A model generated the notes under the pieces. It was not told the origin of the DNA and searched no databases. It was given only the letters and a program-made list of their open reading frames with translations. The position numbers and the translations under genes were made by a program. DNA of 64,000 nt from Azorinus chamasolen (taxonomy: Eukaryota > Mollusca > Bivalvia > Cardiida > Solecurtidae): contig OY755236.1 in NCBI GenBank assembly GCA_963576725.1, forward strand, positions 67,922,379 to 67,986,378. The letters are read 5' to 3'. Shown here one piece after another: positions 1 to 12,411 of the stretch; within the stretch, counting starts at the first letter, position 1; every line of letters begins with the position of its first letter.

Positions 1-27
1 GTACAGCTGTCATACTTTCATCCATAC

Positions 28-160
28 CTGTGATGTTGTGTCTCAAATGTGTGTCCAAATATGTTAATTGGATGGAACTTGGCGTTCAAAGAGAACACAT
101 AAAAAGCAACCTTCTCCCCAGCACACACGTCCATACCAGGCAAATTACCGAACATGAAGC
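28..160 (-). CDS. Gene A exon 5: domain 2, type-1 His
   Basis: Acceptor GGTTCCAG|GC, donor CACAG|GTATGG. It encodes [11 protein letters not shown] and [11 protein letters not shown]. The next exon lies outside the window. Confidence 0.9.
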
Positions 161-3100
161 CTGGAACCAATGGATTTGTGAAGTTAAGAAACATTGAACG
201 AAACAATATCAATATCAAGCTCTCTACTTTTGACTAGTGTCTCAAACGCCGCATTTCAGTTTTTACTCTGTCTGTGCACATGTCACATCGACGAGATACA
301 GTAAAAACTCGATACCTTAGTACTGAAGAATGTATGTCTTTGTAGACAGGTGGATGCTTAATGCATTGTGAAAGTCATGCAGAAAGCCCTTAGAGGAGGG
401 TTCTGTACGACTTTCAATCTGCATTAACCCTTCGCTTGCTATTCGCGTCAATATACCTGCCTGTAAGTAGTGAAGACCCAGATGAGACAGCTCTTGCAGG
501 AGCTGTCTCATCAGAGTCTGCACTATTTACATGTACAAGTTGATTGTGCAACCAGTGCACTCCACAGCAGTGATTGCACAGCGAAATACTTGTACACAGT
601 GAAGATATATGTAATCATACAACAGGGCATGGTTAAAGAATGAGACATGTATTTTAAAATTCAGCAAGAGAAGGGTTAAGCTGTCACCTGTGGTAAAGGT
701 CACCATGGTACGTATTTAAGTGTATATAAGCGAGATTTCACAGTAGTGCACAATGATAATTTATTACATCAAAATTCATGAGGTAGAGAGTTAAATAGAA
801 TCAGTAACCAAGTGTTTAATATAGACGATACAGCATAGATAGCACATTATGCAGACCAAAGACAAGTCTGGCAATCTAAAATGTATCTATAAAAACAAAT
901 GCATTAACCCATTCAACGTTGAATTATTTACAGAGTGGAATATTCCACCATTGTTATACAGTATGACAAGGCAAATTTGACGAGATGATCTTGAATGACA
1001 AGCAGTGTAGACCCTTGTCTGGTTAAACACTGTTTGCAAATGCTAGTGCACTGGTTTCCCGCTTTCAAAGGCATCTGAAACTGCATCGAAAACCAACGGT
1101 GACGTTGGCGATTCAAGATACACTACCTTTTATAATGCGATGTTTTCATAGTGCAATACATTTTAATCTGTAGCCTACTATGGGCGAATTGTTGATTACT
1201 TGGCAAACGTTTACATCCATATGAGACAACGTACAAGTTCCAAACTGCTTGACACTCCAAACATGTGTGCAAATTGAACTTTACTCAGTTCGTTCAATGT
1301 TAAGGTATCAACACAAGTTTGTTGAGGTAATACATGTACTATATATACTGCACAAATTATGTGCACATTTTATTAGCCCTTTGAATACGGGTCTTGGTCA
1401 TGTACTGGTATTTGCAAACAGTGTAGACCCAGATCATAGGTTTGTTTGTCATTCAAAATCCTCTAGAAATTTAAGCATCATACTAAGTAGACTATATAGG
1501 CTAAAACTAAGATCTGATGGGTAATTTCACTCAGCGTGGAAAGCGTTAGGTCGATATATTAAATTCACAACTATTTAAAAGAAAACAGAAATACATGTAG
1601 GTTGCTTTTACTAAATAGTAAAAGTAGTTGCAGTCGTGCACCGTTTCAAATTTTAACACTTAAATCAAAGGGATAAACGAATATTCTTTGAAGTCGATGT
1701 ATGATATTTTAAATTCACAGATAACAGAAATGGGTTATTTCACAAATTAGTATCATTATCATCATTGTACACTAACTTAAATGAACTAACGAATACCGTT
1801 TATTGAGTCCTTTTCCAAACTTTCGATGAAATCATGATCTTTAGCTGCAAACAATCGTTTACATTCGTCAGGATTTTGACAACGGTTCAAATTCTCATCA
1901 ACTAACAGTGACTCGGCCTCAGTTAATGAGTCAGCATACAATACAATCTCCTTGTCCACGTCTGACCGAACACCTGCACTGTTCAAAGCGCCTGAAACAG
2001 CAACAGAAATAATGTAATGAGAAGTGAACATAAACGCAGCGACATTCCACATACAAAGTCCCAAAGTCCAAATTATACACATGATATTACAAAAAGGTTT
2101 GTTTTACTAAAGGTTTTACTAAGGGTACGTTGTTTGGGTAAAAAATAATGCACTCTGTGCCACGAGCAACATTTTTATGTAAATATTACTTTGAAATCCT
2201 AATAGCATCGTAATTCAAAAATGAAACATGTCCTAAGTTATCCATAAATACGCCTTGGCAAATAGACAAGACCCAGATCAGGTGACTCCCGTTGGAGTCG
2301 TCTGTTAGGCCATGCTATGTTTGCTTATGGAATAACAAAGCGAATGATTTTAAAGTTTTTTCTGCCGCGGCCAAAATCAGAGCAACAGATGTACAGTAAC
2401 ACCTCTCTATAACGGTCACTAAATTGTGTTAATTAGTTGGTCTTTAGGGCAGGTGACTGCTTAAAGCAAGGTGAAAGTAAAACAGAACGCTCCTATAGGA
2501 GCGTTCTGTTTTACTTTCACCTTGCTTTAAGCGGCCACCTGCCTTTAACACACGCGCGCGAGTGTGTGTTGTTGTGTATGTGTGATGCTCGCTTTCTATT
2601 GGTGTTTTTGTGGTGGTTGCGTTTTGTATATGTCTTTTCCTGCTTGACTTTACTACTCTTTCATTTCTCTTGTTTCTTTGCTTTGTTGGTAGCTATTTAC
2701 TCAACAAATATTGGTGTAAGAAAACAATGACACGGATGTTAGTTAGCTGAGGTGTATAATGACGTATGAATATAGGAATTTTAGCCATGGCACGAGATCT
2801 CCATAGTGCCATAAGCAAACAGAACATACCCCGATTAGTCTAGTCTGGATATACTATGTTTACAAAGAGTTTAAAAGGAGTAACGTATCTATGGATTAAA
2901 GATGTGCCATCGTCCTGCTGTCAGTGTGTTTTTGTCCCTATTGACGATATTGTCGTGTTAACTACGTTTATAGTAGGGTATCGCGCCCAGGATTCTCTGT
3001 GTCCGCTCCCCACTCTCTGGGGCAGCATCCAATTAGCCCATATTTTGAGTCAATTTGTTGTGTATCGCTGATACGCCACGTTGCGCCACTGTTAGTGTGC

Positions 3101-3478
3101 TACAAGCATATCTGTATATATAATGTATATGCAGTGGCATTTGCAGAAACATAACGATATCCGAAAACGATTTACCTTGTTTACAAACTAACACCAGGCC
3201 TAAAAGACCCGAGCTAATCTCTTTGTCGGGGAACAAGTGTGAATGGTAAGCGAAAGGGTTACATTGTGGGTCGTCATCGCTCGGGGCGAAATCTGCCGTC
3301 AACCTCCACGTGAGTGTGACAATAGTATGAGGCTTCACCGCATCATCTGTCTTGTTGATTTTGTCGGTACCATCTATGTACATTGCTCCTACAATGTTTG
3401 AACGTATACAATATATGCACAAACAACCGACTCACCTTTCCACAAGTACAGTTCAGCCTTCTTAACCCTTTCCCTGTG

Positions 3479-3545
<67 letters not shown>

Positions 3546-5824
3546 CAAATTTCAATACCTACTGAATATTCATGGACAAAATAGTTATAATGAAATATAG
3601 CAGGTGGAAGATTGTAGCCATTTAGAAACTAAGAAACAGATTTATCAAATTCTATTAGCATACAGAACAGTCCCTGGTCAGACATCTCCTATAGGCGTCT
3701 ATATGAAGGAAAGAGTTAAACAACAATAAAGAGGTCTCAATCTGGGTCTATAAGACAGGTGGTAGATTAACGCAAGTCGAAAGTAATGTAAACAGTACTA
3801 TGGTTGTATGTTATTCTTTACTCCATGATTATTCATGAAAGAAAATGATGACATCATGAATATTAATTTGGTCTATATTTCAGAATGGCATATTAACACA
3901 GTAATTCTTTACTAAAGCAGAAACTATAGCATCATTGCTTTATTATATTATAAACAAATCGAGCAGACCCTGGTCAGAAAGCTCCCACAGGAGGCGTCTT
4001 AACTGGTTCTATTCTGTATGCAAATGTGTAGAAATGCGTATTTATTGAGTAAAGGTTAAGCGCACGCTTCTACATGCACGAGGGCTTCTACATGAGTTTT
4101 TTTCATAACTTTTGTCCTGCATTAATCAACCACATGTTTTTCATTCCCATGCATCCTTATGGTGGTCGAATGAATTATTTTGTTTAGTAATCTCTGGAAT
4201 AGTATCTCAAAAATTGTTGGTACCACTAATTCGATTTCTCTGATTTTATCGTCGATATTTTAGCACTGTAATACATGTAGCATAATGTAACTCTAAATAT
4301 CGTGTAGAACTGAAAAGACTCACTTCTAATTTGGTTCACATTTGTGTTTATCTGCCAATAGTGAATTTAACTGTATAATTATATTCTATTACTAGCCAGT
4401 GTATTCATTTTACGCTTCTTTTCAGGTTCACATAACAGTTGCTGATGATGTAAACATCTTATAGCAGGCAAATGAGTAGTGTTATTCCAAAACCAACTAT
4501 ACCTTCATTATTTTTGTCGTAAAGTACGCCATGTGGATGTAGTGTTACCGGAACGTCCAAATTATTCCGGAAGTAGACCTTGATTATCTCCCCTACTTCA
4601 CCGCGGAGCGTTGGTCCGACGAAGCCCTGTGAGGTTGGTGTGGGTATTTCTTGTGTGTAAGTGTTGTCCGTGTACTGCTTGTACACATACTTGCTAAATC
4701 GACTACCAACCCTGTCCGGTCCGTTCACCAATGTTTCTTTATAGCTTGAAAAATGACATATCTTGTTTACACTATGTAATAGGGCACATACATTAAAGCA
4801 AATTGTGTAATATTGATATAAGAATTTATTACTGCATGACTATTCATGGGCTGAATTTTCTAGTTACTCATTAACGAAGAAATATTTGTATAAAACAGAA
4901 ATTACAGAATCCGACCTATATCATTCTATTAACAAACAGAACAGACCCTGTTCAGACAGCACCTACCGGAATTTGCGTTTATTTACGAAAACATCGAGTG
5001 TCTCATTTGGATCCAAACTGTTTGCAAACGTTATCATGGATTCGCCTGTTTGGTAACTAAAACACAGCAGAGGAACGTTTGTACAAATGACACTATTCAA
5101 AGTAGAGTAGCATAACAATTCCTACTGTCGTAATTTTAAAATTGATGTATGGTAGGGAAGGAGTAAAAAAGAAGACTGAACATGAATAATGTACAATGAA
5201 ATATTTCCCTAATTATTTTATAGGTCAATTGGTCACTTGATGAATATTGTTAAACTTAATTTATATAATATAAACTGTAACACCCTCTACAACGACCACA
5301 AAGAAGAAATCTAATTTTGGTCAAGATGATAGTTTCATACAGGATGACAGTGTTGCAGAAAGCTCCTGTAAATTGTTGATTCATTGCATGGTCGTTTTAG
5401 ATGAGTTAGACTGTATTAACACTATTCCCTGTTCCAGTTAGATTGATTAACTAATTCCATGTAATCATCTGTCACATTTTACTCACCTCATGTCTTCATC
5501 TATCAGATTCAACTTACCTCATGTCATCATTTATCACATGTATATCCCAATGCGGCACCCTGTATCAAATTTAACCCATCTCGTGTAATCATATATAAGA
5601 TTTAACTCACCTCGTGTCATCATGTATTGATCAGATTTAACTCACCTCATGTCATCATCTATTAGATTTTTACCAAACGGTAGATAGTCCCAGACTACCT
5701 TCTCTGCTTGTACGTAAAATTCACGGATATTGCGGACCTGAAACACATCGGAAGCTGGTACTATGAAACAGGCTGACCAACAAATCAGCTCGAGATATAC
5801 TGTCACCCTAATGATGGTCTTCAT
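28..5824 (-). CDS. Gene A: paralogous ceruloplasmin/hephaestin-like oxidase, exons 1-5 only (3' part beyond window)
   Basis: Exons on the minus strand: 5824-5646, 4744-4503, 3388-3176, 1991-1797, 160-28. Their lengths (179, 242, 213, 195, 133) and phases are identical to exons 1-5 of gene B. All sites are GT-AG and no stop or frameshift occurs in the 962 nt seen. The encoded part holds a signal peptide, domain 1 with the HPHG and YHSH trinuclear pairs, and domain 2 up to [11 protein letters not shown] (type-1 His). The remaining exons must lie left of position 1. Amino-acid changes against gene B cluster in the signal peptide, and the core is nearly identical. Because this copy ends within domain 2, it cannot be judged whether it is the functional one. 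Confidence 0.88.
297..745. mobile_element. TA-type MITE (CAGTAAAA ends) interrupted by a TTAA-type MITE
   Basis: Flanked by TA at 297-298 and 744-745, with ends CAGTAAAAACTCG and CGAGATTTCACAG. Its hairpin arm CTGCATTAAGCTGTCACCTG is split at TTAA by the element at 424-679. Absent from the duplicated copy near 27400, so it inserted after the duplication. Confidence 0.85.
424..679. mobile_element. TTAA-type hairpin MITE
   Basis: Flanked by TTAA on both sides; ends TTAACCCTTCGCTTGC and AGCAAGAGAAGGGTTAA are inverted. A central palindrome contains GATGAGACAGCTC and its complement. Nested in the TA-type MITE at 297-745. Confidence 0.88.
1797..1991 (-). CDS. Gene A exon 4: linker into domain 2
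   Basis: Acceptor GTTTCAG|GC, donor AACG|GTATTC, phase 1 on both sides. It encodes EIVLYADS and ends [12 protein letters not shown], like gene B exon 4. Confidence 0.88.
2395..2549. mobile_element. TA-type MITE, right end replaced
   Basis: Starts CAGTAACACCTCTCTATA; the full hairpin is present, but the right terminus is replaced by a CA/GT-rich stretch after ~2549. Confidence 0.75.
3176..3388 (-). CDS. Gene A exon 3: domain 1, YHSH motif
   Basis: Acceptor TGTAG|GA, donor CAAG|GTAAAT. It encodes [18 protein letters not shown] with two trinuclear histidines. Confidence 0.92.
3462..3719. mobile_element. TTAA-type MITE with (TA)n expansion
   Basis: TTAACCCTTTCCCTG to AAAGAGTTAA in gene A intron 2. 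The shared copy at 30128-30378 in gene B shows insertion before the duplication. A (TA)n tract at ~3479-3542 has expanded only in this copy. Confidence 0.8.
4503..4744 (-). CDS. Gene A exon 2: domain 1, HPHG motif
   Basis: Acceptor TTTTTCAAG|C, donor GAAG|GTATAG. It encodes [20 protein letters not shown] and the HPHG trinuclear ligand pair. Confidence 0.92.
5481..5650 (-). repeat. 31-bp minisatellite built on the exon 1 splice donor (gene A)
   Basis: Six units with donor-like cores at about 5481, 5512, 5543, 5574, 5605 and 5640 (31-bp steps, last 35). The final unit is the real exon 1 end and donor. Most units read ATGAG|GTGAGT or GTAAGT on the minus strand; the ~5574 unit has lost the GT. 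Confidence 0.9.
5646..5824 (-). CDS. Gene A exon 1: signal peptide and start of domain 1
   Basis: The ATG at 5822-5824 opens a hydrophobic leader followed by [16 protein letters not shown]. Donor ATGAG|GTGAGT, phase 2. The exon end and donor form one unit of a 31-bp array at ~5481-5650. Confidence 0.85.
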
Positions 5825-5891
5825 GATAGCAAACAGAGATTGTTTCCGATCCGGAAAGCTGCACTAAGTTATGTAGGCTTACGTGAAGCGT

Positions 5892-5902
5892 TTATATATA
5901 AA
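5892..5902 (-). promoter_or_regulatory. Gene A core promoter, TATA box
   Basis: TATATATAAA on the minus strand, about 70 bp upstream of the gene A ATG, followed by CGCTTCACG as in gene B. Confidence 0.5.
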
Positions 5903-7009
5903 ATATATTTGAAAGGTCAACTGTGAACTTTATGATAGCGCATGCCACGTGAACAAAGTAGTTTGGGTGGTACAAAGGAAGTTTCACATATTGTCACATG
6001 TTATCTGGTCTGTATCAACAGAAATATCCAACACTTATCCTAATTACCTTTAACTCTTACACCTGCCAAATTTGTCGTCTGTAAATTTTGTCGTCTGTTG
6101 CAACTTTCATTTTTGTTAGTGTTCCTCATTTTTGCTTCAAAACCCATAATCACAATAACAAACTGTTGGATCCTAATGAGAGGCTGAGTAACCCGGCGTC
6201 TAATCTGGATCCATACTGTTTGCTTTGGTTATCACATATGCGACATTGGTTGCGAAAGAATTAATATTCGGATACACGACATTCCTTTTCCATCTGTTCG
6301 TAAAGCTGAATGACTCAAATTGGTGCAGATATGATGTTTAGAATAGATTGACATCGTAGCAAAAGGATTGATCGGGAGCAGTATGATCTGGGTCTGCGTT
6401 ATATGCCTATAACATGAATATATAGAAATAATGACGTCATGGATATTGGTTTAAATTACTCTTGATAAATTCTGAAGGGAGGTGATCCCCTGAGAGCAAA
6501 AATTGCAACACAAAATGAGAAAATTGCAGACTCGGTTTTATTGAGTCTGTTCATGAACAGTAATTGAAAGTGCAACACTGCTCACGCCCCCTAGCACCGG
6601 CTTAAGCGGTATTCAATTCTCGAAATAAGAAGTACTGAAATTCATGATCGCGAAGGATCAGAAGGTATAACAACACTGAGAATGAAGTTCGGGGAGATTA
6701 TAAATCAGAAGGGAGGTGACCTCCCACGCACATGAGCAAAGGAGGCCCTTTTGCCATATCAGACCCTGTAGAATCAGATGTACATGTATATAATTGTTTC
6801 ATATGCAAACAAAACAGATCCTTATCAGACGGATCCTATACAAAGTTTAATACCACTCTTATAATGGCCCATTGGTAACCATTAGAGCTATACGTTATAG
6901 TACTGCATACGCTGATGTTGGTCAGCGGTCCAGAATCAGATCTGGATCTGCACTATTTATAGTTTTAAAGAGGTTTAATTCTGCTCATGTCGTAGCGCTC
7001 ATATATTTT

Positions 7010-7260
7010 AAAGCTAGTTATAATTTGTCAACACATTAAATAACTCTCATATATTTTACAGCTAGTTATAATTTATATATTAAATAGCTCGAATATAATT
7101 TGCAGCGAGTAATGATTTGTACAATAGACAACTCTCATATAGTTTGAAGCCAGTTATAATTTGTCGGCACATTAGATAGGTCTCATATATTTTGCAGCTA
7201 GATACAATTTGTACATTTAATAGCTCCCATATATTGTGCAGCTAATAATAAGCTGTCTGT
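7010..7260. repeat. ~45-bp minisatellite upstream of gene A
   Basis: Degenerate units with CTCATATATTTTGCAGCTAG and ATAATTTGTACATTAAATAG. A homologous array lies upstream of gene B at 34800-35110, so it was present before the duplication. Confidence 0.8.
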
Positions 7261-8171
7261 ACTTTAAACCCCTTATAAACCCATTATCCAAATGAAGTCC
7301 AATAATAACCTAATATATAACGGAAACACTGCTCTCAATCTGTACCCAAAATTCTGAAATGGGTAGGTTTCCAAATGTCATTGGTAGTACTTATTTGCAC
7401 TTATCGGTAATAAAACAACAAACTAATAGTTTCAGTAGTCACAAATACACAATTTCTATTAGAATATGTCAATAACTGTTACAACACATTATCATAACTG
7501 AGTACACAGTATGTGTAATCGTGCTTTGATAAAAAACAAACGAAATACTAAAACAGAAGTAATGACGACAAAGTATATTATCCTGGTTGCTAACTAAGAA
7601 ATTCAGTTTGCTTTATTGAATTGGTGTTGTAGGCGAAACCTATCTAAATAATTCCTGTAGGTGACACCTGCTATACAAAATGTCTCATTCCGATAAGCTG
7701 GTTCCAGTGTCATCCTGTAAGTGCTGTCGATAGTATGCTCTCTCTTCAGATAAAATGTATTATTCGGATCGTGGTTGTGGTACTGACAATCACAATTTGG
7801 GTACTTTTTATTTCAGCATTAGTCGTTTTCGAGATGTATGTTACACTCGACACATAAGAAAGTATTTTCGAAATTACCTGTCGAATGTGCTAGTAATACA
7901 TTAATGAAATAGTTCAAATACGCTCAAAAATGCAGGTACGTTCATTACATTTAAGCAGTATTCAGATTTGGGTAAAGAGATTGTGCTGATTGGAAATGAC
8001 ATTTTAGACTCGAAAATGAGACCGAGCGAATTTGATCTACGGGTTATTCCTAAAGAACCAGGATGTTGATATTTGGCCACTTGAAGAAATATTCAAGCAT
8101 TCCTGCACTTGAAGATTTAGCGACACTGTATTAGAAATGATTCTGAATGAAGTAAAATGTCATAAAAGCAA

Positions 8172-8379
8172 TACAGTAAAACCTCTCTATAACGGCCACT
8201 AATTTGTGTTAATTATATGGTATTTAGGGCAGGTCGCTGCTTAAAGCAAGGTGAAAGTAAAACAGAGCGCTCCTATAGGAGCGTTCTGTTTTACTTTCAC
8301 CTTGCTTTAGGCAGCCACCTACCTTTAACACTAAATACTTGATGTAATTTAGTGGCCGTGATAAAGAGGTTTTACTGTA
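8172..8379. mobile_element. TA-type hairpin MITE, intact
   Basis: TA-flanked, ends CAGTAAAACCTCTCTATA and its inverse. A near-perfect internal palindrome carries TGAAAGTAAAACAGAGCGCT and complement. Confidence 0.88.
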
Positions 8380-8549
8380 TTAATATTTATCGCTACAGAA
8401 CAGCATCGCAGGTAGGTACTATAAGTAGCTATAGTGGTTATTTAGCGTGGTGACATCATTAACATAATTTATTCAAAAGAATTGTGTCATAATTATTTTG
8501 ATTTATTCGGAACATATTTTATCTCAACCATAGGAGATCGATACAGTGG

Positions 8550-9000
8550 CTATTTTCCCAATCCGATGTAAAATGGTGTGAGGACTAATATTGGTAGTTG
8601 ACAATGTTTACAGTCAAATAAAAACACAACTATAAAGGTAAACACTTTTTTCAACGACGTATTTATTTTGGAAGGAAACTTCGGGATCATTAGTTTTGAT
8701 GTTATTAGTTTTGAAAATTGAATACCGCTTAAGCCGGTGCTAGGGGGCATGAGTAGTGTTGCACATTTAATTACTACTCATGAACAGACTCAATAAAATC
8801 GAGTCTGCAATTTTCTTATTTGCATTGCTACTTTTGCTTTCAAAGTATCACCTACTTTCAGAATATATTGTGCAGAGGAAATTGTTTCAATAGCTGACAT
8901 CAATGTCCAATGAAAGACGCGGGGCTTAGCTCGTAAAACGATATTATGTAAAGTAAATATTCTGCAATACAAATACAATTACACAACTTGTATCATTGCC
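8550..9000. repeat. Unclassified interspersed repeat
   Basis: Shares ATTGAATACCGCTTAAGCCG, TAGTGTTGCAC and AAATCGAGTCTGCAATTTTC blocks with ~6480-6640 (reverse), 38190-38600 (reverse, interrupted by a MITE) and 41730-41860. No ORF of note; could be a non-autonomous DNA element. Confidence 0.6.
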
Positions 9001-11283
9001 TTACTAGTATAATCGAACATGTCTATAGCGACCATATAATGAATAAATATTAAGGTCGATAAGAATAGGTGACAACTTAATGCAGAACAATAGCTTTCTA
9101 CATATATTCCATCCTGCGCTTAGCTACCACCTGTCTTAAAACTCCAAACTAGACATAAAGATTTTAATGGTCACTGTAGACAAATGTTATTGTACTTGTA
9201 TAAGTATGTAATTATTTTCAGCTGCGGTGAATGTCAGTGGTGAAATACATCAATCCAACCCAAGAATAGTGTCCCAAATTCGTGCTCATCACAGCTGCTT
9301 TTCCTGCGAAGTTCCTCTACGCATTTTCTACTCTTTAATTGAACACCGTTTATCTTTTTTTAAAAAAAGATTTCTTGTTACTACTAATTCGAAAAGCGAC
9401 GTAAAACTACTTCTGCTCAAACTTGACTGATGGTGGAACATCTTGCACCCAGAGAAAACGATTCACTCGCAGCCTGATCTAGATTACAGTTGATTGAACT
9501 ACAAGGCAGGTCGAGTTAAAACGTTTGACGCTCAGGAAATGTTACTCTTAGTATTTCGTACCGTATTTTTTCTATTATAATAGAATCTCTCTTAAGCGAC
9601 CATCAGAAAGAGGTCTAATGATGGGTTTATAAGACAGGTGGTAGCTTAATGGAGGCCAAAAGTAATGAACAAAGCTCCTATGGGGGCTTCCTGCATTTAT
9701 TTTGCCCTGTATTAAGCAATACTCTGCTATTTAAGATTCCTGTGTCAAATCAATATATTTAGTTGTTTCAGACTGGTTTTTCTGTAATTTCAAAGAAGAT
9801 CAGGGGCCACCTTTCTTAAGCGATTATTTGAAACAAACAAAAACATAGGTATTTTAAAAGCAGATGGTTGCTGACTTCAGGCGGGAAGTTATGCTGAAAG
9901 TTCTTATAGGATATTTCTGCCGAGCAATAGTCTTGCATTATACTATCACCTTCCTCTATGACCCAGCGTAGTACTGCACATGGTTTCGCAAAATTAGTTG
10001 CCTGAAAATGTAGCCAGTGTTTAAGTATATGGTAAACTTGTTTTAGGCCACTGCTTTCTGATTGTCTTAATGCAGGACAAAGTAATGTAGAAAGCTCCTC
10101 TTGGATGTCTCTGCAAAACATTTGCCCTGCATTAAGCAACTACCTGCTTTTTAGAATTTCTGCACTCAATCAATTAATAGTCGCTTAAGACAGGTTCTGT
10201 CGTATTTTGTTCAGATACGAGTAGCTTAGATTTTGAGAGTGGATCGACACTTTTATTGATACAAGATATTTGCATGCATCATTGTTTGAAGCTCGATCAG
10301 AGGTATAAACCGAATAAGTTTGAGTGCAATCTCTGATACTCACCGAGACCTGGCAACAAAGAAAGACGACGAGATAGACCGAAAGTAAGACATTGAATGA
10401 GAAAGCAACTGAAAGGTTAAAAGGCGTCGAGAGATGGATTGAGCAAAGGAATGAGAAAAACTTAACGCAAATAAGACAGGGGCATGTATTTAATTTAATA
10501 AAGTATCTTTATAAGATAAGATAATTTGTTTACTACATAACACAGAAATAAACAAACAAAACATAAACATTTTGTCATTTTCATAACAAAACAACTTAAA
10601 GCAATATTTTCAACAATAAGCGCATATTTTCAACAGCATTTTGAAACATGGCGTTTGTTATGTTCAATCATTCTGATGACACTTGTCAATCTGAACTTAT
10701 ATCTAAAAAGTCCCTCCGTGCTACAAAATATACATTTTTTATCAATCGATACTTATAACTTGTCGGCCTATGTTACAAAATGCAAACACAACCCGAATAG
10801 GTATTAATACATTGACGAATAAATCGGGTCTTCAATATAAACACATGAAAGGTTCATCTTCTTCAGCCTTTATTCGACTGATTTTCTTGTTATATACTTC
10901 GTTTCAGAATTTGTACGACAGACCCCCAGCAAAGCTATTGAAAAAGTGTCCTGATAACGGTTGTAAGCGGACACTTTTGTACGCACGTGATTTTTGTGGT
11001 TAAGACCTATCTACCTAGGATCGAGCCCGTGCATTTGGAAGTATCGCCCAATGTCACGTGCTCTATGCTTTGTAGTAACAACGTAACACGACTAACGCCC
11101 CACTAATGCCGATCACAAGTGTAAACGGGTCTGCTAAGCATGTCGTCTGCAGCTTTATTTAACGCCTCCACTTGTATAAATGCAGACTAAACATGAACTA
11201 TCTAAACCCAGCTTAGAAGCCGAATCGCTCAACATCTGATCTGGGTTAAGCAGGTGTAATGAAAAGTTCTGAACACCAGATAT
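9000..11283. other. Intergenic, no gene seen
   Basis: Contains TA-type MITE fragments (~9586-9800 and ~10010-10200, with GGTGGTAGCTTAATG-like arms) and, at ~10640-10970, a stretch resembling 21700-21960 and 38750-38900. No coding signal. Confidence 0.5.
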
Positions 11284-12041
11284 ACTATAGTCAAACAACT
11301 AGGTCTGACGGGCCACGGGTTCGCCGAGTCCATTTTTAAGGGAGATCAGCATTTCGGATATCCACGTGCCATTTATAAAAGAAAATGTTCAGTTATAGGT
11401 ATAAAGAATAAGCGCATTAGTTATCGGAAATATAGCGTAGTGGATAAGTCGTAGGACCATAAAGAAGTATATGATCGGCGAACATTTTATTAGGCGCAGG
11501 TTCGAGTCTCGCATCAACCTAAAATATTTTTTTGCTAAAAATATTAAGTAAAGTCCCCTTAAGAGCATTAGTTTTGTTGTGCATTAAGAAGCCACTTGTA
11601 CAAGACATTTGCTAAAACTTATATTGATATTCATATTTTAGCATCGATTTATTATTGAAAATATGGCTAATACAGGACTCGAACTCAAACAAAGGCACCA
11701 TTCCCTAACATAGACGAACATGTGCATAAATAGCCAATACAATTATACAATATGACATAAAATAATACTCTACTATTCATTCAAAATTATAAAAAAAAAG
11801 TTTAAGGTCGACACGGGATTCGAACCCCTGCTCAATAAAATACTACTCTCGCAATGTCTTTTGCGTACCTAGACTTTACCCACTGCGCTAAACTGCTGAC
11901 AACAATTCCCCCATCAATTTTATCTTATATACTAAACTTGTCTGTTTAAAAAAATGGTCCGAGAACAAGCGGAACGATGATCTCCCTAAAAAATGGACTC
12001 GGCTGACCTTTGACACGTCAGACCTAGTTGTTTGACTATAG
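11284..12041. mobile_element. Foldback element whose arms contain tRNA-like sequences
   Basis: Outer inverted ends CTATAGTCAAACAACTAGGT are at ~11285 and ~12041. Inside each arm is a diverged tRNA-like unit: left ~11430-11520 (A-box-like GCGTAGTGGATAAG, B box GGTTCGAGTCTC), right ~11808-11900 in reverse (GCGCAGTGGGTAAAG, GGTTCGAATCCC), each followed by a T-run. No ORF. Confidence 0.7.
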
Positions 12042-12270
12042 TACACATGTGAAACATGTATGTTGCAAACATGGGTCACGATTTATTCGTGCAGGGTACT
12101 GCTCGAGCCACTATGCGGCCGGTGGCTATTTAGAGATCAACGAGCGGCTTCTTTGTAATTTGAATTGAGTGAACCAAAGGGAAAACATTTTGTACTCATT
12201 TGCGAAATATTCATTTTTAATCAAAATCAACGTACTGTCGTACAAGTAAGATACATGTTCTCGTCTTACT

Positions 12271-12411
12271 ACCAAAGTGTCTTCTTACAACCGTTATCAG
12301 GACAGTTTGTTCGCATGACCTCAGACAAGTGTCCTCGGCTACGCCTCGGACACGTGTCTTCGGTCATGCGAACAAACTGTCCTGATAACGGTTGTAAGAA
12401 GTCACTTTGGT
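12271..12411. repeat. 141-bp near-perfect palindrome
   Basis: Arms ACCAAAGTGTCTTCTTACAA and its inverse meet near 12341 (CCTCGGCTACGCCTCGG). A solo arm fragment (CCTGATAACGGTTGTAAG) occurs at ~10945-10965. Confidence 0.85.

Larger units (their letters stand above)
1..7700. repeat. Segmental duplication, left copy
   Basis: This block corresponds in order and orientation to ~27050-35560: exons 1-5, most intronic sequence, promoter, the 31-bp and 45-bp arrays and distal flank. Similarity fades after ~7700 / ~35560. The left boundary is outside the window. Confidence 0.88.

Noticed and set aside
2437..2730. 97-codon plus-strand ORF
   Set aside because: It reads through a MITE hairpin and a CA/GT-rich tract.
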